Below, piece by piece: positions 41,756 to 50,876 of a stretch of 64,000 bases of DNA. Numbering within the stretch: the stretch's first letter is position 1; the number at the start of each line of letters is the position of its first letter. The translations under genes and the position numbers were made by a program. This DNA is from Asanoa sp. WMMD1127 (lineage in GTDB: Bacteria > Actinomycetota > Actinomycetes > Mycobacteriales > Micromonosporaceae), in the NCBI RefSeq assembly GCF_029626225.1, contig NZ_JARUBP010000001.1, forward strand, positions 2,108,001-2,172,000. The letters run 5' to 3'. The notes below the pieces were generated by a model. It worked only from the letters and a program-made list of their open reading frames with translations, did not search any database and was not told where the DNA came from.

Positions 41756-43951
41756 ATGGGCGTCGTCGAGGTCATCTGCACGACCATCGCTGGTCTCATC
41801 ACGCTCGTCGCCGTCGCGCTCGCCGCCCGCGCTGTCACGCGGATGCTGAGCGTCGTCCGCCTCGGGCAGCCCGATCCGGCCCGGCTCGGCTCCTGGGGTG
41901 CCCGCACCAAGGTCATGCTCAAGGAGACCGCCGGCCACACCCGGATGCTGAAGTGGTCGGCCGTCGGCGCGGCCCACTGGTTCGTGATGGTCGCCTTCGT
42001 CGTGCTGTCGCTGCTGGTGCTGGAGGCCTACTTCGAGGTCGTCTCACCATCGGGCGGCATCCCGTGGCTGTCCGGCTGGGTGGTGTTCGGCTTCGTCACC
42101 GAGATCATCGGCATCCTGGGCATCCTCGGCATCGCTTATCTGATCTCAGTGCGGCTGCGGAACCGGCCCGGCCGGGCCCGCGGGCTGTCCCGGTTCACCG
42201 GCTCGACGATGTGGCAGGGCTACTTCGTCGAGTGGGTCATCGTCGGCGTGCTGATCTGCGGGTTCCTGATCCGCGGCTTCAAGGCCGCCACCGACCACCT
42301 CGAGTTCCCGACCTGGGCGGCCCCGCTGTCACACGGCCTCGGCTCGATCCTCCCGGCCTGGGAGTCCGGCGCTCCGGTCGTCGCCGCAATCAAGATCGTC
42401 ATCTCGATGACCTGGCTCATCGTGATCTCGCTGAACATCACCATGGGCGTCGCCTGGCACCGGTTCCTGGCGTTCCCCAACATCTTCTTCAAGCGCGACC
42501 CCGCCAAGCCCGCCGGCTCCGGCTTGGGCGCGCTCAAGCCGATGACCTCCAACGGCGCGCCACTCGACTTCGAGGAGGCCGACCCGGAGAAGGACCAGTT
42601 CGGCGTCGCCCAGGTCGAGCAGTTCACCTGGAAGGGCCTGCTCGACTTCTCCACCTGCACCGAGTGCGGGCGGTGCCAGTCGCAGTGCCCGGCGTGGAAC
42701 ACCGGCAAGCCGCTCTCACCGAAGCTGCTGGTGCTCTCGCTGCGCGACCACGCGTACGCGAAAGCCCCCTATCTGTTGGCCGGCGGCGGCAAGGACCTGA
42801 CCGGCGAGGAGAAGGCCACCGCGGAGCAGCTGGCCGGGGTCGACGTGCTGGCCATGGCCGAGGCGGACCGCCCGCTGATCGGCGGCGCCTCCGACGGCGG
42901 TGTGATCGACCCCGACGTGCTCTGGTCGTGCACGACCTGTGGTGCGTGCGTCGAGCAGTGCCCCGTCGACATCGAGCACGTCGACCACATCGTCGACATG
43001 CGGCGCTACCAGGTGCTGATCGAGTCGTCGTTCCCGTCCGAGGCCGGCGTGATGCTCCGCAACCTGGAGAACAAGGGCAACCCGTGGGGCGCCCCGCCGA
43101 ACACCCGCGAAGACTGGACCAAGGGCCTCGAGTTCGAGGTCAAGCGGGCCGGCGCCGGCGACGACTTCGAATACCTGTTCTGGGTCGGCTGCGCGGGCGC
43201 GTTCGAGGACCGGGCCAAGAAGACCACCCGCGCCGTCGCCACGCTGCTGCACGAGGCCGGCGTCGACTTCGCGATCCTCGGCGAGGGCGAGACCTGCACC
43301 GGAGACCCGGCCCGCCGCATGGGCAACGAGTTCGTGTTCCAGATGCTCGCCCAGCAGAACGTGGAGACCCTCAACGAGGCGGGGGTCAAGAAGATCGTCG
43401 CGTCCTGCCCGCACTGCTTCAACACCCTGCGCAACGAGTACGGCGCCCTGGGCGGCTCGTTCGAGGTCGTGCACCACACGCAGCTGCTCGCCGACCTGGT
43501 CGCCTCCGGGAAGCTCACCCCGGTGCAGCCGGTGGACGGCGGCGTCACCTTCCACGACCCGTGCTACCTGGGCCGGCACAACCGGGTCTTCACGCCGCCG
43601 CGCGAGGTGCTCGAGGCGTCCGCCGGTGGTGCCGACGTCACCGAGATGCCCCGCAACAGCGAGCGCTCCTTCTGCTGCGGCGCCGGCGGCGCCCGGATGT
43701 GGATGGAAGAGCGCATCGGCAAGCGGATCAACATCGAGCGGGTCGAGGAGGCCATCTCCACCGGCGCCCACACGATCGCGGTCGGCTGCCCGTTCTGCTT
43801 CACGATGATCAGCGACGGCGTCACCGCCAAGCAGGCCGCCGGCGCCACCGACGGCGTCGAGGTGGTCGACGTGGCCACCGTGCTGCTGCGCTCGGTCAAG
43901 CCGGAAAGCCCGGCTTCGCCGGCCGAGCCCGAGGTCACCGCCGCCGGCTGA
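41756..43951 (+). CDS. Membrane-bound Fe-S oxidoreductase (HdrD/GlpC-like)
   Basis: The 731-residue protein fuses an N-terminal membrane domain of about five helices (1-250) to a ferredoxin-like domain with two clusters, CTECGRCQSQCP and CTTCGACVEQCPVDIEH. Two cysteine-rich CCG domains follow (WVGCAGAFED to CPHCFN, and DPCYLGRHN to FCCGAGGARMW and GCPFCF). This architecture passes electrons between a quinone pool and a soluble donor; close relatives occur in many actinobacteria, often beside fatty-acid or electron-transfer genes. The start is ATG 41756 because GGAGG lies 8 nt upstream, while GTG 41750 is too close. The electron donor is unknown. Confidence 0.88.
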   Translation: MGVVEVICTTIAGLITLVAVALAARAVTRMLSVVRLGQPDPARLGSWGARTKVMLKETAGHTRMLKWSAVGAAHWFVMVAFVVLSLLVLEAYFEVVSPSGGIPWLSGWVVFGFVTEIIGILGILGIAYLISVRLRNRPGRARGLSRFTGSTMWQGYFVEWVIVGVLICGFLIRGFKAATDHLEFPTWAAPLSHGLGSILPAWESGAPVVAAIKIVISMTWLIVISLNITMGVAWHRFLAFPNIFFKRDPAKPAGSGLGALKPMTSNGAPLDFEEADPEKDQFGVAQVEQFTWKGLLDFSTCTECGRCQSQCPAWNTGKPLSPKLLVLSLRDHAYAKAPYLLAGGGKDLTGEEKATAEQLAGVDVLAMAEADRPLIGGASDGGVIDPDVLWSCTTCGACVEQCPVDIEHVDHIVDMRRYQVLIESSFPSEAGVMLRNLENKGNPWGAPPNTREDWTKGLEFEVKRAGAGDDFEYLFWVGCAGAFEDRAKKTTRAVATLLHEAGVDFAILGEGETCTGDPARRMGNEFVFQMLAQQNVETLNEAGVKKIVASCPHCFNTLRNEYGALGGSFEVVHHTQLLADLVASGKLTPVQPVDGGVTFHDPCYLGRHNRVFTPPREVLEASAGGADVTEMPRNSERSFCCGAGGARMWMEERIGKRINIERVEEAISTGAHTIAVGCPFCFTMISDGVTAKQAAGATDGVEVVDVATVLLRSVKPESPASPAEPEVTAAG

Positions 43952-43988
43952 CAACCACAGCCCGCGGGCTGCGGTAAACCGCAGTTGT
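43951..43988 (+). terminator. Overlapping hairpins after the Fe-S reductase gene
   Basis: ACAAC/GTTGT (43951-43955 and 43984-43988) encloses a perfect 14-bp palindrome CAGCCCGCGGGCTG (43958-43971) and a 7-bp hairpin CTGCGGT/ACCGCAG (43969-43975 and 43978-43984). The inner hairpins share bases, so they are mutually exclusive. Termination before the histidine kinase gene is likely. The structure also overlaps that gene's promoter region. Confidence 0.45.
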
Positions 43989-44000
43989 AGCGTGCAGTCC

Positions 44001-45146
44001 ATGTGGAGCGCGGTGGGCGGGGTGCTGTCGGCGGGTGGCCGGCTGTTCGTCGGCGTCTCCGTCGGCGCCGCCACCGCCGTCGCCCAGCTCGCCTTCCTCG
44101 GCTGGGCCGCACTGGTCGCCCTGCTCGAGCTGCTCCGCGGCCGGCGGCCGGAGGGCATCGAGCGCCCGGCCCGCCATCTGGTCGAGGTCGAGCGCTGGCG
44201 GATCGCGGCGTTCCTGCCCGGCGGCGCCGAGGTCGAGCACCTCGACGACTACCCGTCGCGCCGCGCCGTCGCGTACCTCGGGGTGCGGTGGCTCGTCGGT
44301 CTGCTCGGTGGGTTCGTCGCCCTGCTCTTCCTCTATGGCCTCGGCACCGGCGCGATCTGGGCCCGCGACCTGTTCGTCGGCCGCAGCAGCACGCTGCTCG
44401 TGGTGGCCCAGGTGGTCGGCGGGCTGGTGCTGTTCTTCCTGGCGGTGCAGGGCTTCCTCGGCGTGGCGGCGCTCGACCGGTGGCTGGCCCGCCGGCTGCT
44501 CGTGCCCAGCGACCGGGCCCGCTACGAGCGGCGGATCAGCGAGCTGGCGGCCAGCCGGGCCGGCGTGGTCGCGGCCGTCGACGCCGAACGCCGGCGGATC
44601 GAGCGGGACCTGCACGACGGCGTGCAGCAGCGGCTCGTCGCCCTCGGGCTGCTGCTCGGCCAGGCCCGGCGCGGCACCGACCGTTCCCGGTCCGACGAGC
44701 TCGTGCGGCAGGCGCACGACGAGGCCCGGGAGATCCTGGCCGAGCTGCGGGACGTGGCCTGGCGGGCGTACCCGGCCGATCTCGACCACCTCGGGCTGGC
44801 CGAAGCGCTGGCCCGGGTCGCCGAGCGCGGCCGGGTGCCGGTGACGGTCGACTGCCGGGTGGGCCGGCTGCCGTCCGCGGTGGAGACGGCGGCCTACTTC
44901 GTGGTCTCGGAGGCGGTGACCAACGCGGCCAAGCACGCGCCCGGCAGCCGCGTGTCGGTGTGCGTCGTGCCGGTCGACGGGGGAGTGCGCGTGACGGTGA
45001 CGGACGACGGGCCCGGCGGCGCCGACGCCGGGGGCGGAGGGCTCTCGGGCCTCGCACGTCGGGCGGCGGCGCTGGACGGCTCCCTGCTCGTGGACAGCCC
45101 AGCCGGCGGCCCGACCACCGTGACGGCGGAGCTGCCATGCGCGTGA
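44001..45146 (+). CDS. Sensor histidine kinase (HisKA_3 / NarX-DesK type)
   Basis: The 381-residue protein has about four membrane segments in the N-terminal 155 residues (two long hairpins), a linker, a HisKA_3 dimerisation domain with His205 in RRRIERDLHDGVQQR, and a short HATPase domain with EAVTNAAKHAPGS and VTDDGPGG. ATG 44001 has no ribosome site but follows TAGCGT by 7 nt, indicating a leaderless start. It overlaps the response regulator gene by 10 nt, so the pair is coupled. The signal is unknown. Confidence 0.9.
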   Translation: MWSAVGGVLSAGGRLFVGVSVGAATAVAQLAFLGWAALVALLELLRGRRPEGIERPARHLVEVERWRIAAFLPGGAEVEHLDDYPSRRAVAYLGVRWLVGLLGGFVALLFLYGLGTGAIWARDLFVGRSSTLLVVAQVVGGLVLFFLAVQGFLGVAALDRWLARRLLVPSDRARYERRISELAASRAGVVAAVDAERRRIERDLHDGVQQRLVALGLLLGQARRGTDRSRSDELVRQAHDEAREILAELRDVAWRAYPADLDHLGLAEALARVAERGRVPVTVDCRVGRLPSAVETAAYFVVSEAVTNAAKHAPGSRVSVCVVPVDGGVRVTVTDDGPGGADAGGGGLSGLARRAAALDGSLLVDSPAGGPTTVTAELPCA

Positions 45147-45781
45147 TCCTCGCCGAGGACTCGGTCCTGCTGCGGGCCGGCCTGGCCCGGCTGCTCACCG
45201 ACGAGGGGCACGAGGTGGTGGCCGAGGTCGGCGACGCGGTGTCGCTGCTCGCCGCGGTTGCCGCCGACCAGCCCGACGTCGTGGTGGCCGACGTGCGGAT
45301 GCCGCCGAACCACCGGGACGAGGGGCTGCGGGCCGCGGTCGAGATCCGGGCCCGCTGGCCGCGGGTGGGCGTGCTCGTGCTCTCCCAGTACGTGGAGCGC
45401 CGCTACGCGGTCGAGCTGCTGACCACCCGCAGCGACGGGGTCGGCTACCTGCTCAAGGACCGGGTCGCCGAGGTGGGCGAGTTCCTGGAGGCGCTGGACC
45501 GGGTGGCCGCTGGCCGCGCCGCGTTCGACCCGGAGGTGGTGCGGCAGCTGCTGGCCCGCACCTCGCACACGGACCCGCTGCGCCGGCTGACCGCGCGCGA
45601 GGCCGAGGTCCTGGACCGGATGGCCCAGGGCCACACCAACGCCGGGATCGCGGCCCAGCTGCATGTGTCACAGAGCGCGGTCGAGAAACACGTCAACGCG
45701 ATCTTCGACAAGCTCGACCTGTCACACACGACGGGCTACAGCCGCCGCGTGCTGGCGATCCTCCGCTACCTCGGTTCTTAG
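45137..45781 (+). CDS. NarL/LuxR-family response regulator
   Basis: The 214-residue regulator has a receiver domain (about 1-120) with acidic Glu7-Asp8, phospho-acceptor Asp52 (VVVADVRMP) and Lys in GYLLKDRV. A LuxR helix-turn-helix (about 145-210) with LTAREAEVLDRMAQGHTNAGIA and SQSAVEKHVNAIFDKL follows. ATG 45137 lies within the kinase gene. The partner is clearly the preceding histidine kinase. It is convergent with, and overlaps by 4 nt, the glycosyltransferase gene. Confidence 0.93.
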   Translation: MRVILAEDSVLLRAGLARLLTDEGHEVVAEVGDAVSLLAAVAADQPDVVVADVRMPPNHRDEGLRAAVEIRARWPRVGVLVLSQYVERRYAVELLTTRSDGVGYLLKDRVAEVGEFLEALDRVAAGRAAFDPEVVRQLLARTSHTDPLRRLTAREAEVLDRMAQGHTNAGIAAQLHVSQSAVEKHVNAIFDKLDLSHTTGYSRRVLAILRYLGS

Positions 45782-47730
45782 ATTTTCTCGTAGGAGGCGA
45801 AGGGCTCGCGGGCGCGGTCGAGGTCGCCGTGCAGGAGGTCGGTCCAGGCGGCCAGCACCGCGGCCGGGTCGTAGCGCCGGCGCATCTCGGCCTTGGCCGC
45901 CGCCGACCGCTCGGCCCAGACGTCCGCGTCCGCGTTGGCCAGCAGCGCGGCCGCGGCGTCGTCGACCGACTGGTGGATCCAGTGGCCGTCGTAGACCTCC
46001 TGGACGCCCGGCCACGGCCGGAACACCGGGACAGCGCCCGAGGCCATCGCCTCGGCTGCGGCCAGGTGCACGCCCTCGATGTCGCTCATCGACAGGAACG
46101 CGCCGACCCGCCGGTACCAGCGGGCCATGTCGCGCCCCGGCGGCTCGAAGACGACGCCGCCGCGCAGGTGCGGGTCGCGCTCGATCCGGTCCTGACACCA
46201 ACCGGCGTACTCCTGCTCCTCCTTGCTCGACCAGACGTGCTGGCTGTCCCAGGGCGCCATCGACCGCACGTGCAGCGAGAACCGCGGGTCCTCGCGCCGC
46301 ACCGCGGCCACCACGTCGAGGGCCAGGTCGAGCCGCTTGAGGAACCGCTCGATGCCGACCATGCCGATCGCGAACTGCGCGCCGGGCAGCTTCGGCCGGT
46401 CGAGCCAGTCGATGTCGAGGTAGTTCGGGATGTAGACCAGCTTTTCCTTCGGCCAGCCGATCTCGTCGCGGATCCGGGGGCCGAGGGCCGGCGCGATGTA
46501 GACGACGGCGTCGACCTTGTCGATGTCGATCGTCTTCGGGTACGGCGCGTCGAGCTCGAACCGGTGCAGCCGGACGACGAGGTACTGGTCGGGACGCTTG
46601 CGCTCGGCCAGCCACTTGGCGCTCGGCCGGGCCCACTCGCCGACCACCGTGTCGGCCTTCTCCAGCAGCTCCGCGGTCTCGTCCGTCTCGTGCGAGACCC
46701 ACTGCCACTCGTCGAGCGAGACGCTGAAATCGGCCCGGTCGTCGAGCCGGGCGCCCAGCTCGCGGATGAACTTGAGGTCGAAGCCGGAGATCAGCACGTC
46801 GCGGGCCGGGCGACCCGGCGCCCCCTCGACCGGCAGCGTCGCGGCGACCAGCTCGGCGGCGCCCCGGTCCTGCGCGGCCGCGCTCCACTCGGCCGGGGTG
46901 TCCGGCAGGCTCGGCCGGGGCCAGGCGTGTCCCTGCTGGTCCCAGTCGAGCCAGGCCGTCGGCGCCCACTGCGCGTCGAGGCCACGACGACGGGCCATCG
47001 GGAAGGAGTACGTGTCGGACGGCTGCCGCCACGCCGTCAGCTGGGCGACCGTGGCCGCCGTGTCGGGGTCGAGGCCGTCGGGCACCGCGGCGTCACCGGA
47101 GTGCGCGCACGGGCGGTCGTCGGCCACGGGCGGCAGGATGACCACCCGCGGCCGGCCGCTGGTGGCGGCCCGCTCCACCGCGTCGCGCCCGAGCTCGCTG
47201 TCGGTGACGAAGCCGGCGACCCGCGGCGCGAGCGCGTTGACCAGCTTGCTGAACGCCGTCTCGCCGCCCTGCAGCGTCCGCGTCGGCGGCAGGGCGAGCG
47301 CCCACACCCGGTCGCCGGGGGTGCCCCGGTCGACCACCGCGAGCGCCGCGGCCAACGACTCGGCCACGATGATCTGGGCGTCCTCGGTGCCCGGCACGGG
47401 CGGCGGTGGCGGGGGCGGCGGCGGAGGGGGCGGCGGCGGAGGCGGCGGGACGACGAGCCGCTTGACGCGGCGGCCGACCTTCACCGGGATGGCCAGGCCG
47501 AACCGGACCGGGCCCGGCAGCCAGGCCGCCACCGGCTGCTTCTTCGGCGGGGCGACCGGCGCCGGCTTCGGCTTGGCCACTTCGGGCTCGGGGGCCTGCC
47601 AGGTCACCTGGGTGACGGCCGTGCCGGCGGCGCCGAACGCGGCGGCGGCGCCCGCGCGCCAGCAGCACACGCCGGGCACGTCGGGCCACCGGCTGTCGCG
47701 CAGCAGGACCAGGCGCGGGGTGGTCGCCAT
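45778..47730 (-). CDS. GT-B glycosyltransferase with 17-proline run
   Basis: The 650-residue protein has an unusual N-terminal region (1-94) followed by 17 consecutive prolines (95-111, coded at 47398-47448). It then has a GT-B glycosyltransferase body with MVGIERFLKRLDLALDVVAAV and the donor-site block HLAAAEAMASGAVPVFRPWPGVQEVY. The family is GT4-like, acting with a nucleotide-sugar donor, probably on a surface glycan. ATG follows CCGGAGG. The proline run would stall ribosomes and need EF-P. The donor and acceptor are not identifiable, and the N-terminal third is not a standard glycosyltransferase region. Confidence 0.75.
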   Translation of the reverse strand: MATTPRLVLLRDSRWPDVPGVCCWRAGAAAAFGAAGTAVTQVTWQAPEPEVAKPKPAPVAPPKKQPVAAWLPGPVRFGLAIPVKVGRRVKRLVVPPPPPPPPPPPPPPPPPVPGTEDAQIIVAESLAAALAVVDRGTPGDRVWALALPPTRTLQGGETAFSKLVNALAPRVAGFVTDSELGRDAVERAATSGRPRVVILPPVADDRPCAHSGDAAVPDGLDPDTAATVAQLTAWRQPSDTYSFPMARRRGLDAQWAPTAWLDWDQQGHAWPRPSLPDTPAEWSAAAQDRGAAELVAATLPVEGAPGRPARDVLISGFDLKFIRELGARLDDRADFSVSLDEWQWVSHETDETAELLEKADTVVGEWARPSAKWLAERKRPDQYLVVRLHRFELDAPYPKTIDIDKVDAVVYIAPALGPRIRDEIGWPKEKLVYIPNYLDIDWLDRPKLPGAQFAIGMVGIERFLKRLDLALDVVAAVRREDPRFSLHVRSMAPWDSQHVWSSKEEQEYAGWCQDRIERDPHLRGGVVFEPPGRDMARWYRRVGAFLSMSDIEGVHLAAAEAMASGAVPVFRPWPGVQEVYDGHWIHQSVDDAAAALLANADADVWAERSAAAKAEMRRRYDPAAVLAAWTDLLHGDLDRAREPFASYEKI

Positions 47731-47812
47731 CGGGTTCGCCTCCGGGTTCGGATTAGCAGGCAGGGCGGCAACCTACCGTACGCGCGCCGGCCGGTCGATA
47801 GGCCTGTCCCGA

Positions 47813-48457
47813 TCAACTCCGCCCGTGCCGGCCGACGGGTCGGCGGAGGCGGTTGGCGACGAACCAGACGACCAACACGACGACCGCGCCGATGACGATC
47901 TTCTGCAGCACACCCGCGTACGCCTCGACGCGCCACCACGACTCGAGCTGGTAGCCGGCCAGCACGAAGACGGTGTTCCAGATCAGGCTGCCAGCCGTGG
48001 TGAGCGCGAGGAACGTCGGCACGGACATGCGCTCCACGCCGGCCGGCACGGAGATCAGGCTCCGGAAGATCGGGATCATGCGGCCGAAGAACACGGCCTT
48101 GGTGCCGTGCTGGGCGAACCAGGCCTCGGTGCGGTCGATGTCGTGCAGCCGAACCAGTGGCAGTCGGGCGGCGATGGCCCGGACCCGCTCCCGGCCGACC
48201 ACGGCGCCGACGAGATAGAGGGCCAGCGCGCCGACCACCGAGCCGGCCGTCGTCCAGAACAGCGCCGACCACAGGCTCATGTCGCCCTGGCTCGCGGTGA
48301 ACCCGGCGAGCGGCAGGATGACCTCGCTGGGCAGGGGCGGAAACAGGTTCTCCAACGCGATGGCCAGGCCGGCGCCGGGCGCGCCGAGGCGCTCCATCAG
48401 GTCGACGGCCCAGGCGGCGATGCCGCCCGCGGTCTGCGGTTCGCTGGTGAGGATCAT
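47813..48457 (-). CDS. DedA-family membrane protein
   Basis: The 214-residue protein has the DedA/SNARE-associated fold with about five hydrophobic segments. It carries the re-entrant ENLFPPLPSEVILPLAGF, a FGRMIPIFRSLISVPAGVERM motif with conserved Arg residues, and GSLIWNTVFVLAGYQL. Members act as undecaprenyl-phosphate or phospholipid transporters that recycle lipid carriers, which would fit nearby wall synthesis. TAGCGT lies 7 nt before ATG 48457, with no ribosome site, so the message is probably leaderless. Confidence 0.92.
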   Translation of the reverse strand: MILTSEPQTAGGIAAWAVDLMERLGAPGAGLAIALENLFPPLPSEVILPLAGFTASQGDMSLWSALFWTTAGSVVGALALYLVGAVVGRERVRAIAARLPLVRLHDIDRTEAWFAQHGTKAVFFGRMIPIFRSLISVPAGVERMSVPTFLALTTAGSLIWNTVFVLAGYQLESWWRVEAYAGVLQKIVIGAVVVLVVWFVANRLRRPVGRHGRS

Positions 48458-48526
48458 GCCGTCGACGCTATGGACGCGCCTGGCCGCTCACCATGAAGCT
48501 GACCCCCGGGCCGACTGCGGAAAACC

Positions 48527-49195
48527 TCAGGAGCTGCCGGCGGTGGTCGCCGGGACGATCACCGCCACCATGATCGCGGCGTGCATCTCCTCGATGGCCT
48601 TCTTCACCGCCGTGGCCGCCCAGTCCGCCTGGTCGATTTCCTTGAGTCGGGCTTCGACCTGGTCCTTCGGCACGTCCGGGAAGGTGCGGCGCTCGAAGTT
48701 GGTCGCGCGCACGAGAGACAGCAGCGCCGCCGTCCGGGGCTCGACCGGCCCGGTGGACCTGATCGCCCGGTCGAGGCGGCCGCGCAGCTCGGTTTCGACG
48801 GATGGCTCCAGGCCGCCGGGCGACGGGTAGCGGGTGGTCTTGAAGACCCACAGCACCTTGTCGGTCGTGCGGCTGACCAGGCCCGCCTCGACCAGGCCGG
48901 CGAGCACCCGCTCAGGCAGGCCCTTGGCCAGGTTGGTCACCCACTCCTTGGGCTTGCGCCGCTTCTGGTCACCGGCGATGCGGGCCAGGGCCGTGTCGAC
49001 GAGGGGAGCGCCGGTCGGAGTCGGGTCGGCGATCCGGACCCGGCCGTCATCGACCACCACGCGGCCGGCCAGCGCCAGCTCGATCAGCAGCGCGCCGCCC
49101 AGCGCGTACCCGAAGCCCGGGCTGGCCATGCGGTTGACGCCTTCGTCGTCGTGGGCGAGGAGGGCGAGCTCGTCGGCGAGGGTGAGCGTGATCAT
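48527..49195 (-). CDS. GPP34 (GOLPH3-like) domain protein
   Basis: The 222-residue protein begins ITLTLADELALLAHDDEG and matches the bacterial GPP34 family: YALGGALLIELALAGRV, then an RRKPKEWVTNLAKGLPERVLAGLVEAGLVSR stretch and LVRATNFERRTFPD. Eukaryotic GOLPH3 binds PI4P on Golgi membranes; the actinobacterial role is unknown and may be lipid binding. It overlaps the stop of a small membrane-protein gene upstream (ATGA), so they form a pair. Confidence 0.85.
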   Translation of the reverse strand: MITLTLADELALLAHDDEGVNRMASPGFGYALGGALLIELALAGRVVVDDGRVRIADPTPTGAPLVDTALARIAGDQKRRKPKEWVTNLAKGLPERVLAGLVEAGLVSRTTDKVLWVFKTTRYPSPGGLEPSVETELRGRLDRAIRSTGPVEPRTAALLSLVRATNFERRTFPDVPKDQVEARLKEIDQADWAATAVKKAIEEMHAAIMVAVIVPATTAGSS

Positions 49196-49422
49196 TGGCT
49201 CTGTACGTACCCGAAGACGGCCGCGCCGAACAGGACCGCGACGATGATGATCCGGCCGGCGACCTTGCGGAAGTGGCCCCACATGGCCTTCTGCATGCCC
49301 GGTAGGCCTTTCTTGACGCTGCGGTAGTCGGAGCGGGCCCGGCGGTAGCGCTCGCCCATCCAGCCCATCGTCCAACCGAGGACGACCGCCCCCATGAACG
49401 TCGCCAGCACCGCGCCAGCCAT
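49192..49422 (-). CDS. Small membrane protein coupled to the GPP34 gene
   Basis: The 76-residue product starts at ATG 49422, preceded by GGGAGG. It has two hydrophobic segments (about 1-19 and 54-71) linked by a basic, amphipathic stretch (RYRRARSDYRSVKKG). A longer form from a TTG at 49500 would add 26 polar residues but lacks a ribosome site. Its stop overlaps the GPP34 start, so the two proteins are probably made together; it might recruit the GPP34 protein to the membrane. No family recognised. Confidence 0.6.
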   Translation of the reverse strand: MAGAVLATFMGAVVLGWTMGWMGERYRRARSDYRSVKKGLPGMQKAMWGHFRKVAGRIIIVAVLFGAAVFGYVQSQ

Positions 49423-49511
49423 CAGGCCTCCCGCGAAATGATCACCCGCCGTGTCTGAGCCGTGCCCGACAGCATTGCCCTCCGTAGCCGTGAAGGTCAA
49501 TACGTCGAACC

Positions 49512-50876
49512 GTGAAACAATCTCGCCGAGGTGAACCGATCATCGACGACGTCCTGCTCACCACGATCCTTCCGCTGGTCGGGTTCGTACTCCTGACCGG
49601 CGCCAACGCGTTCTTCGTCGCCGCCGAGTTCGGCCTCGTCACCGTCGACCGCGCCGAGATCGACCGGCGGGCCACCGGCGGTGACAAGCGGGCCGGCACG
49701 GTGCGTAAGGCTTTGCACGAGCTGTCGTTCCAGCTCTCCGGCGCCCAGCTCGGCATCACCATCGCCGCGCTGCTGACCGGCTACCTGGCCGAGCCGGCGC
49801 TGGCCAAGCTGTTCCGGCCGCTGATCGAGCCGCTGGCCGGCGACTCGACCCGCACGGTCACCACGTTCCTCGCGCTGGCCCTGGCCACCCTGCTGTCCAT
49901 GCTGTTCGGCGAGCTCGTGCCCAAGAACGCGGCGCTGGCCCGGCCGATGTCCGCCGTGCTCGGCACGGTGGTGCCGTTGCGGGTGTTCTCGGCGACCTGC
50001 CGTTGGCTGATCGCGGCGCTCAACGCCTCGGCCAACTGGGTGGTCCGGCGCCTCGGGGTCGAGCCGCAGGAGGAGCTGGCCAGCGCCCGGTCGCCCGAGG
50101 AGCTGGGGTTGCTCGCCGCCATCTCCGCGCGGGCCGGCGCCTTGCCCACCGACACCGCGATGCTGCTGCAGCGGACGATCCGGTTCGGCGACAAGCGTGC
50201 GGCGGAGGCGATGACGCCGCGGGTCGACGTGGTCGCGCTGCGCGGCACGGCCAGCGTGGCCGCGCTGCTCGAGGCGGCGCGCGAGACCGGGCGCACCCGT
50301 TTCCCGGTGTACGAGGACACCCTCGACCTCGTGACCGGCGTGGCGGCGGTGCCGGACGCGCTCGGCGTACCCCCGGCCCGGCGGGCGACGACGACGGTGG
50401 CCGCAGTGGCCCGCGAGCCGGTCTACGTGCCCGAGAGTCTCGATCTCGACGGCGTCCTCGCCGCGCTGCGCACCGCGGACGCCGACCTCGCGATCGTCGT
50501 CGACGAGTACGGCGGCACCGACGGCGTGGTGACCATCGAGGACCTCGTGGAGGAGCTGGTCGGTGAGATCGCCGACGAGTTCGACGTCGAGGCGGTGGAG
50601 GAGACCGGCGCCGTCGAGCTGACCGTGCCGGGCGGCGAACGCACCTTCCTCGTCGACGGGATGTTGCGCGCCGACGAGCTGGCCGAGCTGACGGACTTCC
50701 GGCTGCCCGACGGGCCCTACGAGACGCTCGCGGGCTTCCTGATGGCCCGCCTCGGGCACATCCCGGTGGCCGGCGAGACGATTCACGACGCGGGTTGGGA
50801 GTTCACCGTCGTCGAGGTCGAGCGGCACCGGATCGAGCAGGTGCGGGTGGTCAGCCCGGAGGCCGAGCATGCTTAA
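49512..50876 (+). CDS. CNNM/CorC-family protein (copy 1, full length)
   Basis: The 454-residue protein has a DUF21/CNNM membrane domain (about 10-200, with GANAFFVAAEFGLVTVDRAEI and QLGITIAALLTGYLAEPAL), a CBS-domain pair (about 225-345) and a C-terminal CorC/HlyC domain (about 360-450). Relatives export magnesium or confer cobalt resistance. The GTG start at 49512 has no clear ribosome site. A shorter paralogue overlaps its 3' end, suggesting heteromeric transporters. The old label 'hemolysin' is probably misleading. Confidence 0.9.
   Translation: MKQSRRGEPIIDDVLLTTILPLVGFVLLTGANAFFVAAEFGLVTVDRAEIDRRATGGDKRAGTVRKALHELSFQLSGAQLGITIAALLTGYLAEPALAKLFRPLIEPLAGDSTRTVTTFLALALATLLSMLFGELVPKNAALARPMSAVLGTVVPLRVFSATCRWLIAALNASANWVVRRLGVEPQEELASARSPEELGLLAAISARAGALPTDTAMLLQRTIRFGDKRAAEAMTPRVDVVALRGTASVAALLEAARETGRTRFPVYEDTLDLVTGVAAVPDALGVPPARRATTTVAAVAREPVYVPESLDLDGVLAALRTADADLAIVVDEYGGTDGVVTIEDLVEELVGEIADEFDVEAVEETGAVELTVPGGERTFLVDGMLRADELAELTDFRLPDGPYETLAGFLMARLGHIPVAGETIHDAGWEFTVVEVERHRIEQVRVVSPEAEHA

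Noticed and set aside
45778-47895. Plus-strand open frames opposite the glycosyltransferase
   Set aside because: They are shadows containing poly-Gly opposite the proline run and show no domain.
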